From Shewanella insulae (GTDB taxonomy: Bacteria > Pseudomonadota > Gammaproteobacteria > Enterobacterales > Shewanellaceae): a DNA stretch of 64,000 nt. A program made the translations under genes and the position numbers. Positions 35,305 through 44,049 of this stretch are shown here, one piece after another. Position 1 is the stretch's first letter, and each line of letters starts with the position of its first letter. Under the pieces are notes generated by a model that was given only the letters and a program-made list of their open reading frames with translations, was not told the origin of the DNA and did not search any database. The stretch is from contig NZ_WRPA01000014.1 in assembly GCF_009831655.1 (NCBI RefSeq), positions 1-64,000 on the forward strand, written 5' to 3'.

Positions 35305-36960
35305 ATGGACTCACTATTCAAATCACCGGTCGACATGTTGCACCACTGGGTCGAGCAATATGGCGATAGCACCTACCTGAAACAGCCCATAACCGGCCAA
35401 TACGTTAATTTCAGCTGGCGTGAAGTGCAGCAGAAGATGCAGCAGATCGCCGGCGCCCTGCGTCATCTCGGCCTAGAGCCGGGCGACAAGGTGGCTGTCT
35501 TATCGAAGAACTGCGCCGAATGGTTTATTACCGATCTGGCCCTGATGCATGGCGGCTACATCAGCGTGCCCATTTACCCTACGGCCAACGCCGACACCAT
35601 ACGCTACGTGCTGGAGCACAGCGAGTCTAAGGCGATCTTCATCGGCAAGCTGGATTACTGGGCCGATCAGGAGGCCGGGGTAGGTGGTGACATACTGCGT
35701 CTGGCTATGCCCTACGACACAATGCCGGCACAATACCAGTGGGATACCCTGCTCAAGCTGGGCCACCCCTTGGTCGAGGCCGAGGCCCCGACACCCGAGC
35801 AGATCATGACCATCATCTACACCTCGGGCTCGACCGGTAAGCCAAAGGGGGCGATTCAGACCTTCGCCAGCTATGAGTGGACCTGCCGCGCCGTGGTGCG
35901 CGACCTCAAGACAGATGTTGAAGACAGGCTGCTCTCCTATCTGCCGCTGGCCCATATTACCGAGCGCGTCGCCATCGAAGGCTCCTCCTTCTATTCCGGC
36001 AGCAGCGTCGCCTTCGTCGAGAGTCTCGACAGCTTCGTCGCCGACGTGCAGCGAGCAAGACCCACAGTCTTCTTCTCAGTGCCCCGTCTATGGAGCCTGT
36101 TCCAGAAGAATATCATCGACAAGATTGGCTATACCAAGCTCAACATACTGCTGAAGATCCCCTTCGTCAGCTCACTGGTGAAGAAGAAGATCCATCAGGG
36201 GCTGGGGCTCGAACACTGTCACCTGCTCGGTTCGGGATCTGCGCCTATCCCACCTTCGCTGATCGCCTGGTATCACAAGATAGGCCTGAACATCTGTGAA
36301 GCCTGGGGCATGACGGAAAACAGCGCCTACTCCATCATCAACCACCCCTTCGACGCCAGCAAGATAGGCACGGTCGGACGCGCGGTAGAAGGCTGTAGCG
36401 TCAAACAGGGTGACAACGGCGAATTACTGGTGAAGAGCCCTGGCCTGATGAGCGGCTACTACAAGCAGCCGGAAGTGACCCAGGCCAGCTTCGACGAGGA
36501 GGGTTATTTCCGTACCGGCGATCTCTGCTCCATCGACGCCGACGGCTGCGTCTCCATCACGGGCCGGGTCAAAGACAACTTCAAGACCGCCAAGGGCAAG
36601 TATGTTGCCCCTGTGCCTATCGAGCGTAAGCTGGCCCAAGATCCCCATGTGGAACTGATCTGCATCATAGGCTCTGGCCTGCCTCATCCTGTGGCTCTAG
36701 TGCAGCTCTCCGAAGGTGCCGCCCTGCAGCCCAAGGAAGAAGTGCGCGCCTCTCTCAAGGCAACCCTGGATAGCGTTAACCCTAACCTGGAGTCACATGA
36801 AACCGTCGACGCCATCATAGTGGTGAGCGAGCCCTGGGAAGTCGAAAACGACGTGCTGACACCGACTCTGAAGATTAAGCGCCATGTGCTGGAGAAGAGA
36901 TTCAGTGCCAAGGTCGACGGCCAACGCGGCGGCGTGGTGCGCTGGGAAGACGAGATCTAA
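35305..36960 (+). CDS. AMP-binding long-chain acyl-CoA synthetase-like protein
   Basis: A 551-residue ANL-superfamily enzyme that would activate a carboxylic acid through an acyl-AMP and load it on CoA. Visible are the P-loop YTSGSTGKPKGA (about 172-183), the adenine motif EAWGMTENSAYS, the hinge-like TGRVKDNFKTAKGKYV, and the catalytic lysine region near TLKIKRHVLEKRF. The C-terminal KGKYVAPVPIE pattern is that of long-chain (FadD15/ACSL-like) synthetases. It is followed by a terminator. The chain length preferred is not evident. Confidence 0.88.
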   Translation: MDSLFKSPVDMLHHWVEQYGDSTYLKQPITGQYVNFSWREVQQKMQQIAGALRHLGLEPGDKVAVLSKNCAEWFITDLALMHGGYISVPIYPTANADTIRYVLEHSESKAIFIGKLDYWADQEAGVGGDILRLAMPYDTMPAQYQWDTLLKLGHPLVEAEAPTPEQIMTIIYTSGSTGKPKGAIQTFASYEWTCRAVVRDLKTDVEDRLLSYLPLAHITERVAIEGSSFYSGSSVAFVESLDSFVADVQRARPTVFFSVPRLWSLFQKNIIDKIGYTKLNILLKIPFVSSLVKKKIHQGLGLEHCHLLGSGSAPIPPSLIAWYHKIGLNICEAWGMTENSAYSIINHPFDASKIGTVGRAVEGCSVKQGDNGELLVKSPGLMSGYYKQPEVTQASFDEEGYFRTGDLCSIDADGCVSITGRVKDNFKTAKGKYVAPVPIERKLAQDPHVELICIIGSGLPHPVALVQLSEGAALQPKEEVRASLKATLDSVNPNLESHETVDAIIVVSEPWEVENDVLTPTLKIKRHVLEKRFSAKVDGQRGGVVRWEDEI

Positions 36961-36985
36961 ATCCAAGCGATAACGCCATGGTCAA

Positions 36986-37012
36986 GAAAACACGCCATCT
37001 GGCGTGTTTTTT
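36986..37012 (+). terminator. intrinsic terminator
   Basis: AAAACACGCC-ATCT-GGCGTGTTTTTT after the acyl-CoA synthetase gene. Confidence 0.85.
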
Positions 37013-37125
37013 ATTGCTCTGCCGATAACGAGATAAACAAATTTTAATAGCTCCCCCCTAAATTTTTGTTGCCTAAAATTGTGCAACCTCTATGCTTGGC
37101 GCCCCGCTACTGTAGAGAGTCAATC

Positions 37126-38055
37126 ATGTTCACCCCGCTAGCCCTTATCGCTGGTCTGCTCATCCTCATTCTTGGCGCCGAAGCCCTGGTGCGTGGCGCC
37201 AGCACGCTGGCCCTTAAACTCGGCGTCACCCCGCTGATCATAGGCCTCACCATAGTCGCCTTCGGCACCAGTGCCCCCGAGCTGGCGGTGAGCCTCAAGT
37301 CGGCGCTGGCCGGCAACTCTGGCATTGCCCTGGGCAATGTGGTCGGCTCCAACATCGCCAACATAGGCCTGATCCTCGGCCTGACTGCCCTGGTGCGTCC
37401 CATCGGCGTGCAATCTATGATGGTCAAGCGCGACATTCCGCTGATGCTGTTTGCCAGCCTACTCTTCTGGGGGCTGATAAGCGACGGCAGCCTCAGCCAA
37501 CTTGACGGCGCCCTGCTCGGCTCCATGCTGCTCGTCTATCTGGGGATGAACTACCTGTTCGATAAGCAGCAGGCCGACACCGAGTCGATGGAGCTTAAGC
37601 CCCTCGCTCCGTTACTGGCCGTGGTGCTACTGCTACTTGGCATCGCCATGTTAGTCGGCGGCGGCATACTCTTTGTCGACGGTGCCGTGGCCCTCGCCAG
37701 ACAGTTGGGGATGAGCGAGCTGCTCATCGGCCTGACCATCATAGCCATAGGCACCAGCATGCCAGAGCTGATCACCTCACTGGTGGCAGCAAGACGCGGC
37801 GAGAGCGATATCGCCATCGGTAACCTGGTGGGTTCGAACCTGTTTAATATCTTAGGTATCTTAGGGGTCACCGCCCTGATCCACCCCATCACGGCCAGCG
37901 TCCCCAAGTTGGATATGCTGGTGATGGTCTCGCTAGCCCTGCTACTTCTCCCCCTAGCCTGGAGTGGCCTGCGTATAGGGCGACGCGAAGGTGCCCTGCT
38001 GCTGCTCTGCTACCTCGTCTACCTGGGCTACCTGATCCTCATGTCAGGCGGCTAA
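37126..38055 (+). CDS. calcium/sodium antiporter (YrbG-type)
   Basis: A 309-residue inner-membrane protein of the CaCA family with ten predicted helices in two inverted halves. Each half carries the ion-binding alpha repeat: FGTSAPELAVSL and GTSMPELITSL, each followed by GNxVGSNxxNI. It exchanges Na+ for Ca2+ or a similar cation. ATG 37126 is chosen over an upstream frame start at 37066, which would add a non-hydrophobic leader. It lies between the acyl-CoA synthetase and recG and has its own promoter region after a terminator. Confidence 0.9.
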   Translation: MFTPLALIAGLLILILGAEALVRGASTLALKLGVTPLIIGLTIVAFGTSAPELAVSLKSALAGNSGIALGNVVGSNIANIGLILGLTALVRPIGVQSMMVKRDIPLMLFASLLFWGLISDGSLSQLDGALLGSMLLVYLGMNYLFDKQQADTESMELKPLAPLLAVVLLLLGIAMLVGGGILFVDGAVALARQLGMSELLIGLTIIAIGTSMPELITSLVAARRGESDIAIGNLVGSNLFNILGILGVTALIHPITASVPKLDMLVMVSLALLLLPLAWSGLRIGRREGALLLLCYLVYLGYLILMSGG

Positions 38056-38121
38056 TCCCTAAAGGGCTATCGACGACAAAACACGCGGCAAGATTGCGTT
38101 CATACAGAACTCTGATAGTAT

Positions 38122-38137
38122 ATGTATATATTTACAG
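38122..38137. promoter_or_regulatory. LexA-box-like site upstream of recG
   Basis: ATGT-N8-ACAG with an all-AT centre, one mismatch to the CTGT-N8-ACAG SOS box, about 55 bases before the recG start. Confidence 0.35.
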
Positions 38138-38190
38138 TGATCTACTCAGACTCTGTTCAAATAGAACGTTAAATCAAATGGGTACAAAGC

Positions 38191-40266
38191 GTGGATAGAC
38201 TCGATCTCATGGCTGTGACAGAGTTAAAGGGCGTTGCCGCCAAGATGGCGCAGCGACTGGAAAAACTCGGCATCAATACAGTCCAGGATCTGCTGTTTCA
38301 CCTGCCACTACGCTACGAAGACCGCACCCAGATCTATCCTATCGCCTCCCTCTATCCCGGTAGCTACGGCACCATAGAGGGCATCATTCAGTCGACCCAG
38401 ATCGTTCAGGGACGCAAGCGCATGCTCACCTGCACGGTACGCGACGACTCAGGCACCCTGACGCTGCGCTTCTTCAACTTCTCCGCCGCCATGCGTAACG
38501 GCCTCGAAGAGGGCGAGCGCATTCGCGCCTACGGCGAGGTGCGCCGGGGCAAGCTCCACCGGGAGATCATCCACCCGGAATATAAGATGCTCCACGGCGA
38601 GAGTGACTTTAACCTCAGCGACACCCTGACCCCCATCTATCCGACCACGGAGGGACTCAAGCAGGCCAGCTGGATCCGCTTGACGGATCAGGCCCTGGCG
38701 CTGCTGGCCCATGGCGCCCTGACCGAACTATTGCCAGCTCAACTGAGGCCGAATCAGCTCTCATTGGTCGACGCCCTGCAGCTGCTACACAGGCCCCCGA
38801 GCGAGGTCAGTCCCTTTGCCCTGGAACAAGGCACACATCCGGCGCAGCAGCGGCTGATCCAGGAGGAACTGCTGGCCCACAACCTGAGCATGTTGCAACT
38901 CAGGGCCCGCAGCAATCATGATAAGGCCATCGCGATGCAGCCCACGGGGCAGCTACTCAACCCCTTTCTGGCCTCACTGCCATTTAAGCCCACTGGTGCC
39001 CAACAGCGGGTAGTCGCCGATATCACAAACGATCTCGGTAAAGCGCATCCCATGATGCGCCTGGTGCAGGGCGATGTAGGCTCAGGCAAGACGCTAGTGG
39101 CGGCCCTGGCCGCGCTGCTGGCCATCGAGAGCGGCTATCAGGTGGCCATGATGGCACCGACGGAGCTGCTCGCCGAGCAACACGCCAACAACTTCGCCGC
39201 CTGGTTTGAGCCCCTCGGCCTCAGGGTCGGCTGGCTGGCGGGTAAGCTCAAGGGCAAGGCAAGAGCGCAGTCGCTGGAACAGATTAAGAGCGGCGAGGCC
39301 CATATCGTCATCGGTACCCACGCCATCTTTCAGGAACAGGTCGAGTTCAACCGTCTGGCACTGATCATCATAGATGAGCAACACAGGTTCGGGGTGCATC
39401 AGCGCCTGGGTCTCAGGGAGAAAGGGATCATCCAGGGCTTCCATCCACACCAGCTGATCATGACGGCAACGCCCATCCCCCGCACTCTGGCGATGACCGC
39501 CTATGCAGATCTCGATACCTCTATCATCGACGAGCTGCCGCCTGGGCGCACGCCGGTGACCACAGTCGCCATCTCAGACAATCGCCGCGGTGAGGTGATC
39601 GATCGCGTGCGCCAGGCCGCACTGCAAGATGGGCGTCAGGCCTACTGGGTCTGTACCCTGATCGAAGAGTCCGAGGTGCTGGAATGTCAGGCCGCCGAAG
39701 ACACGGCCGAGGAGCTTAAGCAGCTGCTGCCCGAGCTGTCCATCGGCCTGGTACATGGCCGCATGAAGCCCGCCGAGAAACAGGCAATCATGGATGCCTT
39801 CAAGGCCGGCAGCATACAACTATTGGTGGCCACCACAGTGATCGAGGTGGGAGTCGATGTGCCCAATGCCAGCCTGATGATCATCGAAAATCCCGAGCGT
39901 CTGGGTCTGGCCCAGCTGCATCAGCTGCGGGGACGTGTTGGCCGAGGCGCCGTGGCCAGCCACTGTGTGCTGCTCTACAAGGCGCCGCTCTCTCACACCG
40001 CCACCCAGCGCCTGGGCGTGCTTAGAGACAGCAACGACGGCTTCGTTATCGCCCAGAAAGATCTTGAGATCCGCGGGCCGGGTGAGGTCTTAGGCACTAA
40101 GCAGACAGGCATCGCCGACATGAAGATAGCGGACTTAGTGCGGGATCAGGCCCTCATCCCACACATCCAGAAACTGGCCCAACATGTGATGCAAGAGGTG
40201 CCGGAAAATGTTGACGCCATAGTGCTGCGTTGGTTAGGGGAGCGCCAGCAATACGTGCAAGCTTGA
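38191..40266 (+). CDS. recG: ATP-dependent DNA helicase RecG
   Basis: A 691-residue branch-migration helicase that reverses stalled forks and processes Holliday junctions and R-loops. The N-terminal wedge domain begins ELKGVAAKMAQRLEKLGINT and includes LPLRYEDRT; the helicase core has GDVGSGKT, MAPTELLAEQ, DEQHRFGV, TATPIPRTLA and QLRGRVGRG. The start is GTG 38191; an ATG at 38209 would remove six residues. It closes the conserved spoT-trmH-recG order, interrupted here by two genes. Confidence 0.97.
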   Translation: MDRLDLMAVTELKGVAAKMAQRLEKLGINTVQDLLFHLPLRYEDRTQIYPIASLYPGSYGTIEGIIQSTQIVQGRKRMLTCTVRDDSGTLTLRFFNFSAAMRNGLEEGERIRAYGEVRRGKLHREIIHPEYKMLHGESDFNLSDTLTPIYPTTEGLKQASWIRLTDQALALLAHGALTELLPAQLRPNQLSLVDALQLLHRPPSEVSPFALEQGTHPAQQRLIQEELLAHNLSMLQLRARSNHDKAIAMQPTGQLLNPFLASLPFKPTGAQQRVVADITNDLGKAHPMMRLVQGDVGSGKTLVAALAALLAIESGYQVAMMAPTELLAEQHANNFAAWFEPLGLRVGWLAGKLKGKARAQSLEQIKSGEAHIVIGTHAIFQEQVEFNRLALIIIDEQHRFGVHQRLGLREKGIIQGFHPHQLIMTATPIPRTLAMTAYADLDTSIIDELPPGRTPVTTVAISDNRRGEVIDRVRQAALQDGRQAYWVCTLIEESEVLECQAAEDTAEELKQLLPELSIGLVHGRMKPAEKQAIMDAFKAGSIQLLVATTVIEVGVDVPNASLMIIENPERLGLAQLHQLRGRVGRGAVASHCVLLYKAPLSHTATQRLGVLRDSNDGFVIAQKDLEIRGPGEVLGTKQTGIADMKIADLVRDQALIPHIQKLAQHVMQEVPENVDAIVLRWLGERQQYVQA

Positions 40267-40388
40267 GCCAACAATTAAATATTCTTTATTTGATTCACCG
40301 AGACTAGACAAGCCCGGTGAATTTTGCAGAATGGAAAGAGGCCTCTGTGGTCACAGGGCTTATTCCAGCCACAATTCAAGGAAATCTC

Positions 40389-41261
40389 ATGCAAGTCAGT
40401 CAAGAAGATAGAATTGCCCCACAGACAAGGCGCAGCGGGATCAATGCGCTCAGCATTGCCGTGGTGATCATATTAGTGTTACTCGCCGCTGGCGCCTACT
40501 ATTTCCTGGGCAGAGACGAGCCCGCGCCCGAGCCTGAATTGCCAGCCCCAATCACCCTGCCGGAGCCTGAGCCGGAGCAGCCCTTGCCAACCGATGCCGC
40601 CTTGCCCGAGCCCGAAATCCCGGCGCCCGAGCCTGAGGCACAGGTAGAAGAAGCACCTGCCGAGAAAGTTGAGAGCCTGCCAGCACTGGGCGAAAGCGAT
40701 CAATATGTCCACGACAAGACTGTCGAAGTCGCTAACGGCATGAAGATAGAACCTCTGCTGGTCGAGAAAGATATCGTCAGACACTTCGTGGTGTTCGTCG
40801 ACAACCTGGCCCAGGGTGAGCTGGCCCGTAAGGTAAGCCCCCTCAAGGCGCCCAACAGCAAGTTTACCGTCTCCGAGGTGACCAACAAGACCTACCTCAA
40901 CCCCGACAGTTACCATAGGTATGATCTCTATGCGAACTTCGTCGATAACCTGGACGAGGAGCAGCTGCTTAGCACCTATGAAAAGGTGAAGCCTCTGCTG
41001 GGTGAGGCCTTCGCCGAGCTGGGCTACCCCGACATGAATTTCGATGACCGTATGGTAGAGGCGATCGACGTCATGCTATCCGCTCCCGTCATCGACGCGC
41101 CGATCGAGCTAGACAGCGTCAGCGTAAACTATAAGTTTGTCGACCCTCAGCTCGAGAGCCTGCCCAACGCCCAGAAGCTGATGATCCGCATGGGGCCGGA
41201 AAACAGCAAGAAGGTCAAGGCCGCCCTGCGTAAACTCAAGAAGCAGCTCAAACAGTCATAA
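40389..41261 (+). CDS. DUF3014 membrane-anchored protein
   Basis: A 290-residue protein with one N-terminal membrane helix (ALSIAVVIILVLLAAGAYYFLG, about 22-43), a long Pro/Glu-rich linker (about 47-100) and a periplasmic domain of about 180 residues matching the DUF3014 family. ATG 40389 has AAGGAAAT upstream. It is probably anchored in the inner membrane with the domain in the periplasm. No enzymatic motif is visible. It is separated from the pigment cluster by a hairpin and a short tandem repeat. Confidence 0.8.
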   Translation: MQVSQEDRIAPQTRRSGINALSIAVVIILVLLAAGAYYFLGRDEPAPEPELPAPITLPEPEPEQPLPTDAALPEPEIPAPEPEAQVEEAPAEKVESLPALGESDQYVHDKTVEVANGMKIEPLLVEKDIVRHFVVFVDNLAQGELARKVSPLKAPNSKFTVSEVTNKTYLNPDSYHRYDLYANFVDNLDEEQLLSTYEKVKPLLGEAFAELGYPDMNFDDRMVEAIDVMLSAPVIDAPIELDSVSVNYKFVDPQLESLPNAQKLMIRMGPENSKKVKAALRKLKKQLKQS

Positions 41262-41266
41262 CCCCC

Positions 41267-41294
41267 AGGTCGCCCACCTCCCCGTGGGCGACCT
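41267..41294. terminator. GC-rich hairpin after DUF3014 gene
   Basis: AGGTCGCCCAC (41267-41277), six-base loop, GTGGGCGACCT (41284-41294). An 11-bp perfect stem without a T-run; it probably ends or slows transcription ahead of the pigment cluster. Confidence 0.5.
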
Positions 41295-41318
41295 CCTACC
41301 TCCTACCTCCTACCTCCT
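41291..41318. repeat. tandem repeat, ACCTCCT x4
   Basis: Four perfect copies of the 7-bp unit ACCTCCT, overlapping the end of the hairpin. Confidence 0.9.
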
Positions 41319-41463
41319 CAGTTCACACTATCTAGCAACAGCTTAATCACATATTTATGTCACCCGTCAAAGGGTGTACAATAGCCGCCCCACAAATACA
41401 CCTTGTGGCTAAGTATCTGGTTATGGAAAACATCAGCAAGACGCTGTATTTAGAGGCAAAGTA

Positions 41464-42198
41464 GTGCGGTTACACTTTCACATTCATTCTGCGGGCGCCT
41501 GGTCTCCCCTATACCAGTGCTTAAGCGATTGGCAAACATGGCCAACACAGCCAGCAGATGCCGAGCAACTCGCTCAGGCCGCCCCGGCACTAAAGCAAGT
41601 GCCCGCCATGCAGCGGCGACGCTTTAGCAAGCTCACCAAGATGCTGCTGGATGTCGCCTTTCAGTGTGACGCGCCCTCACAATGCCGTACCATCTTCGCC
41701 TCTCGCCACGGCGAACTTAACCGCACAGTGGATCTGCTACAGGACATAGTGCGTCAGCAGCCCATTTCGCCCATAGGTTTTAGCCAGTCGGTGCATAACA
41801 CCGCCAGCGGCCTCTTCAGCATACTGACAGGTAACCGCGCGCCTTCGACCTCGATTGCCGCCGGTGAGGCTACCCTCACTCAGGCCTTTATTGAGGCCTA
41901 TGGCCAACTGACGGAAAATAACGCGCCGCTGCTATTGGTCTTTGGTGACGAGCCCGTATCAGATATTTATAAGGAATTTACCCAGGAACCCGAGCTGCCG
42001 ATCGCCATCGCGCTGCAGTTATCTCTTTGCGAGGAGCAGGTTTCAGGCACTCAGCTGATCATAGAGACCCAGCCAGAATCAGCCCAATTAGCGACGGCTC
42101 AGCCTCTGGGTTATGGCCAGTTTATCCACGCCATCGCCACCCAACAGGCGCTCGAAGGGCGCCTCAGTCAATACCTGGTGCGGATCTGTCATGACTAG
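41464..42198 (+). CDS. apeC: ketosynthase-like chain-length factor of aryl polyene synthesis
   Basis: A 244-residue beta-ketoacyl-synthase-like protein of the short type found first in aryl polyene clusters. It keeps the layout SVHNTASGLFSILTGNR and then STSIAAGEATL, where the catalytic cysteine of a ketosynthase is replaced by alanine. It is therefore likely a non-condensing partner or chain-length factor. The start at GTG 41464 follows a 200-base promoter region. Its end overlaps the acyltransferase gene by 8 bases. Symbol by analogy with the Xenorhabdus/E. coli ape genes, from memory. Confidence 0.8.
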   Translation: MRLHFHIHSAGAWSPLYQCLSDWQTWPTQPADAEQLAQAAPALKQVPAMQRRRFSKLTKMLLDVAFQCDAPSQCRTIFASRHGELNRTVDLLQDIVRQQPISPIGFSQSVHNTASGLFSILTGNRAPSTSIAAGEATLTQAFIEAYGQLTENNAPLLLVFGDEPVSDIYKEFTQEPELPIAIALQLSLCEEQVSGTQLIIETQPESAQLATAQPLGYGQFIHAIATQQALEGRLSQYLVRICHD

Positions 42199-43012
42199 TC
42201 AGGTTGTCGCCAAACGCCTGACCGGCATAGCCTATATTCCTCGCTGGCTCGGCGGGGTGAGCTGCTATATCGCCTTCGGTTTAGGGGGACTGCTTAGCTC
42301 ACTCACCATATTGCCCGTGCTGAGGTTCTGGCCCGGCAGTCAGCAGGTACGCATCGCCCGGGTACAGCGCGCGGTGCACCTGATGTTTCGCGGCTTCGTA
42401 CATATGCTCACCTGGGCCGGAGTAATTCGGGTAACCAGCCAAGATCTCCACCGACTGGAAAATGCCCAGGGCAAGGTGATCATTGCCAACCATCCAACTC
42501 TGGTAGACGTGGTGGTACTGATCAGCCTGATGCCCAATGTCGGCTGTATCGTTAAGCAGGGACTATGGCGCAACCCCTTCCTGCGAGGCGTGGTCTCCTG
42601 CGCCGGTTATATTCCCAATCGTGGCGCCGACCTCCTGCTTAAGGATTGCAGCGAAGTGCTGGCCCAAGGCACTAACATGATCATCTTTCCCGAGGGCACA
42701 CGTACCGTTAAGGGCGAGATAGTCAACGAATTTGCAAGGGGCGCTGCCAATATCGCCCTGCGCACAGACACAGATCTGATCCCAGTGGTTTTAAGAACCA
42801 ATGCCGTCGGCCTGACCAAGCAGGAACCCTGGTATGAGATACCTCGCCAAACCATAGGCATGAATGTCGAAGTAGGCGAAACTATCGAGCATATCAGGTA
42901 TCATGCTCAAACGGGTGGAGACGCCAAGATGGCCCGTCAGTTGACGCGGGATCTCGAAGAATATTATAAACAACAACTTGATAAAAATTATGAGCTTACA
43001 AAACGAAATTAA
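42191..43012 (+). CDS. PlsC-like acyltransferase
   Basis: A 273-residue membrane-associated acyltransferase with HPTLVD (101-106, the HX4D motif) and FPEGTR, the glycerol-phosphate acyltransferase signature. A hydrophobic N-terminus (about 13-45) anchors it to the inner membrane. ATG 42191 overlaps the preceding gene by 8 bases. In aryl polyene clusters this enzyme probably moves the finished polyene, or a fatty acid, to the lipid head group. Substrate inferred from context. Confidence 0.85.
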   Translation: MTSQVVAKRLTGIAYIPRWLGGVSCYIAFGLGGLLSSLTILPVLRFWPGSQQVRIARVQRAVHLMFRGFVHMLTWAGVIRVTSQDLHRLENAQGKVIIANHPTLVDVVVLISLMPNVGCIVKQGLWRNPFLRGVVSCAGYIPNRGADLLLKDCSEVLAQGTNMIIFPEGTRTVKGEIVNEFARGAANIALRTDTDLIPVVLRTNAVGLTKQEPWYEIPRQTIGMNVEVGETIEHIRYHAQTGGDAKMARQLTRDLEEYYKQQLDKNYELTKRN

Positions 43013-43244
43013 ACAACTCATCATAGATTGCCTGGACCTCGAAGATGTCAGCATCGACGACATAGATACCGATGCGCCGCTCTTTGGCGACGGTCTGGGA
43101 CTGGACTCTATCGATGCGCTTGAGCTGGGACTGGCCATCAAGAAGCAGTTCGATGTCAAAATCGAAGCCAACTCGGAAGCCACCAAGGCCCATTTCTACA
43201 GTGTTGCCAGCCTGGCAAGCTTTATCGAATCTCAGCGCGGTTAG
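42990..43244 (+). CDS. apeE: acyl carrier protein 1
   Basis: An 84-residue carrier protein with the phosphopantetheine site GLGLDSIDALELG. ATG 42990 overlaps the end of the acyltransferase gene by 23 bases. Carries the growing polyene or its starter as a thioester. Two carrier proteins in tandem are typical of aryl polyene clusters, in which one is thought to carry the starter and the other the extender; which is which cannot be read from the sequence. Confidence 0.9.
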   Translation: MSLQNEIKQLIIDCLDLEDVSIDDIDTDAPLFGDGLGLDSIDALELGLAIKKQFDVKIEANSEATKAHFYSVASLASFIESQRG

Positions 43245-43252
43245 GAGGCAGC

Positions 43253-43501
43253 ATGCAAAATCGTGAGCAAATTCTACAGATGCTGACTCAGATCCTGGTG
43301 GATGAATTTGAAATCGATGCCGAAGACATCACCCCAGAGGCGTCTCTGTATCAAGAGCTGGATCTCGACAGCATAGATGCGGTGGATCTGGTGATTAAGC
43401 TACAACAACTCACGGGCAAGAAGATCCAGCCCGACGAGTTTAAGGCCGTGCGTACCGTCGACGACGTGGTAACGGCTATCGAAGGGCTAGTGAAACAGTA
43501 A
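43253..43501 (+). CDS. apeF: acyl carrier protein 2
   Basis: An 82-residue acyl carrier protein with the attachment serine in DLDSIDAVDL. It is preceded by AGGAGG, eight bases downstream of the first carrier protein stop. Acidic helix 2 (DSIDAVDLVIKLQQL) is the docking face for the ketosynthase and ligase. Its stop shares one base with the start of the membrane-protein gene. Part of the type II PKS-like assembly line of the cluster. Confidence 0.9.
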   Translation: MQNREQILQMLTQILVDEFEIDAEDITPEASLYQELDLDSIDAVDLVIKLQQLTGKKIQPDEFKAVRTVDDVVTAIEGLVKQ

Positions 43502-44049
43502 TGCGCCTGTTCCTGCAACTAGTCACCGGCTTGGTCGTGCTGGGGTACCCCCTGGCCGTCTACTTCGGCCTGAACTATTTGCCGCCGGGCGTGATCGCCC
43601 TCCTGCTCTGCTCTCTGCTGCTGCTCAGGCTCGCCCTGCAGAGGCAACAGGTCAGGGCCATGATGCTGCCCATAGTCGTGGGCATTTTCCTGACCGCAGG
43701 CAGCTACCTAGCGAAACAGACCTCCTGGCTGCTCTACTATCCAGTGGTGATCAACCTGAGCATGTTGGCGCTGTTTGCCTACTCTCTCAAGCATGGTCCT
43801 ACCATGATAGAGCGTCTCGCCAGGCTAAAGGAGCCGGATCTGCCCGACGAGGCGATCCCCTACCTGCGCAAGGTCACCCAGATCTGGTGTGGTCTGTTTG
43901 TCTTCAACGGTATCATGGCACTCTACACCGCCAGCGCCACTAGCCTGGCGACCTGGACCCTCTATAATGGATTTATCGCCTATCTGCTGATCGGTACGCT
44001 GCTCGGCGGAGAATGGTTATATCGCACCTTCTGGTTGAAAAAGTCATGA
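43501..44049 (+). CDS. COG4648-type membrane protein of aryl polyene cluster
   Basis: A 182-residue protein with about five membrane helices (for example VTGLVVLGYPLAVYFGL, VIALLLCSLLLLRLAL and LFVFNGIMALYTASATSLAT). Conserved in aryl polyene clusters of proteobacteria, but its role is not known; a scaffold for the assembly enzymes or a transport subunit are options. Starts on the last base of the carrier protein stop and overlaps the ligase gene by 4 bases (ATGA). Confidence 0.75.
   Translation: MRLFLQLVTGLVVLGYPLAVYFGLNYLPPGVIALLLCSLLLLRLALQRQQVRAMMLPIVVGIFLTAGSYLAKQTSWLLYYPVVINLSMLALFAYSLKHGPTMIERLARLKEPDLPDEAIPYLRKVTQIWCGLFVFNGIMALYTASATSLATWTLYNGFIAYLLIGTLLGGEWLYRTFWLKKS

Noticed and set aside
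34809..35369. 186-residue plus-strand open frame
   Set aside because: Overlaps trmH in another frame and runs across the intergenic hairpin into the acyl-CoA synthetase; no motif.
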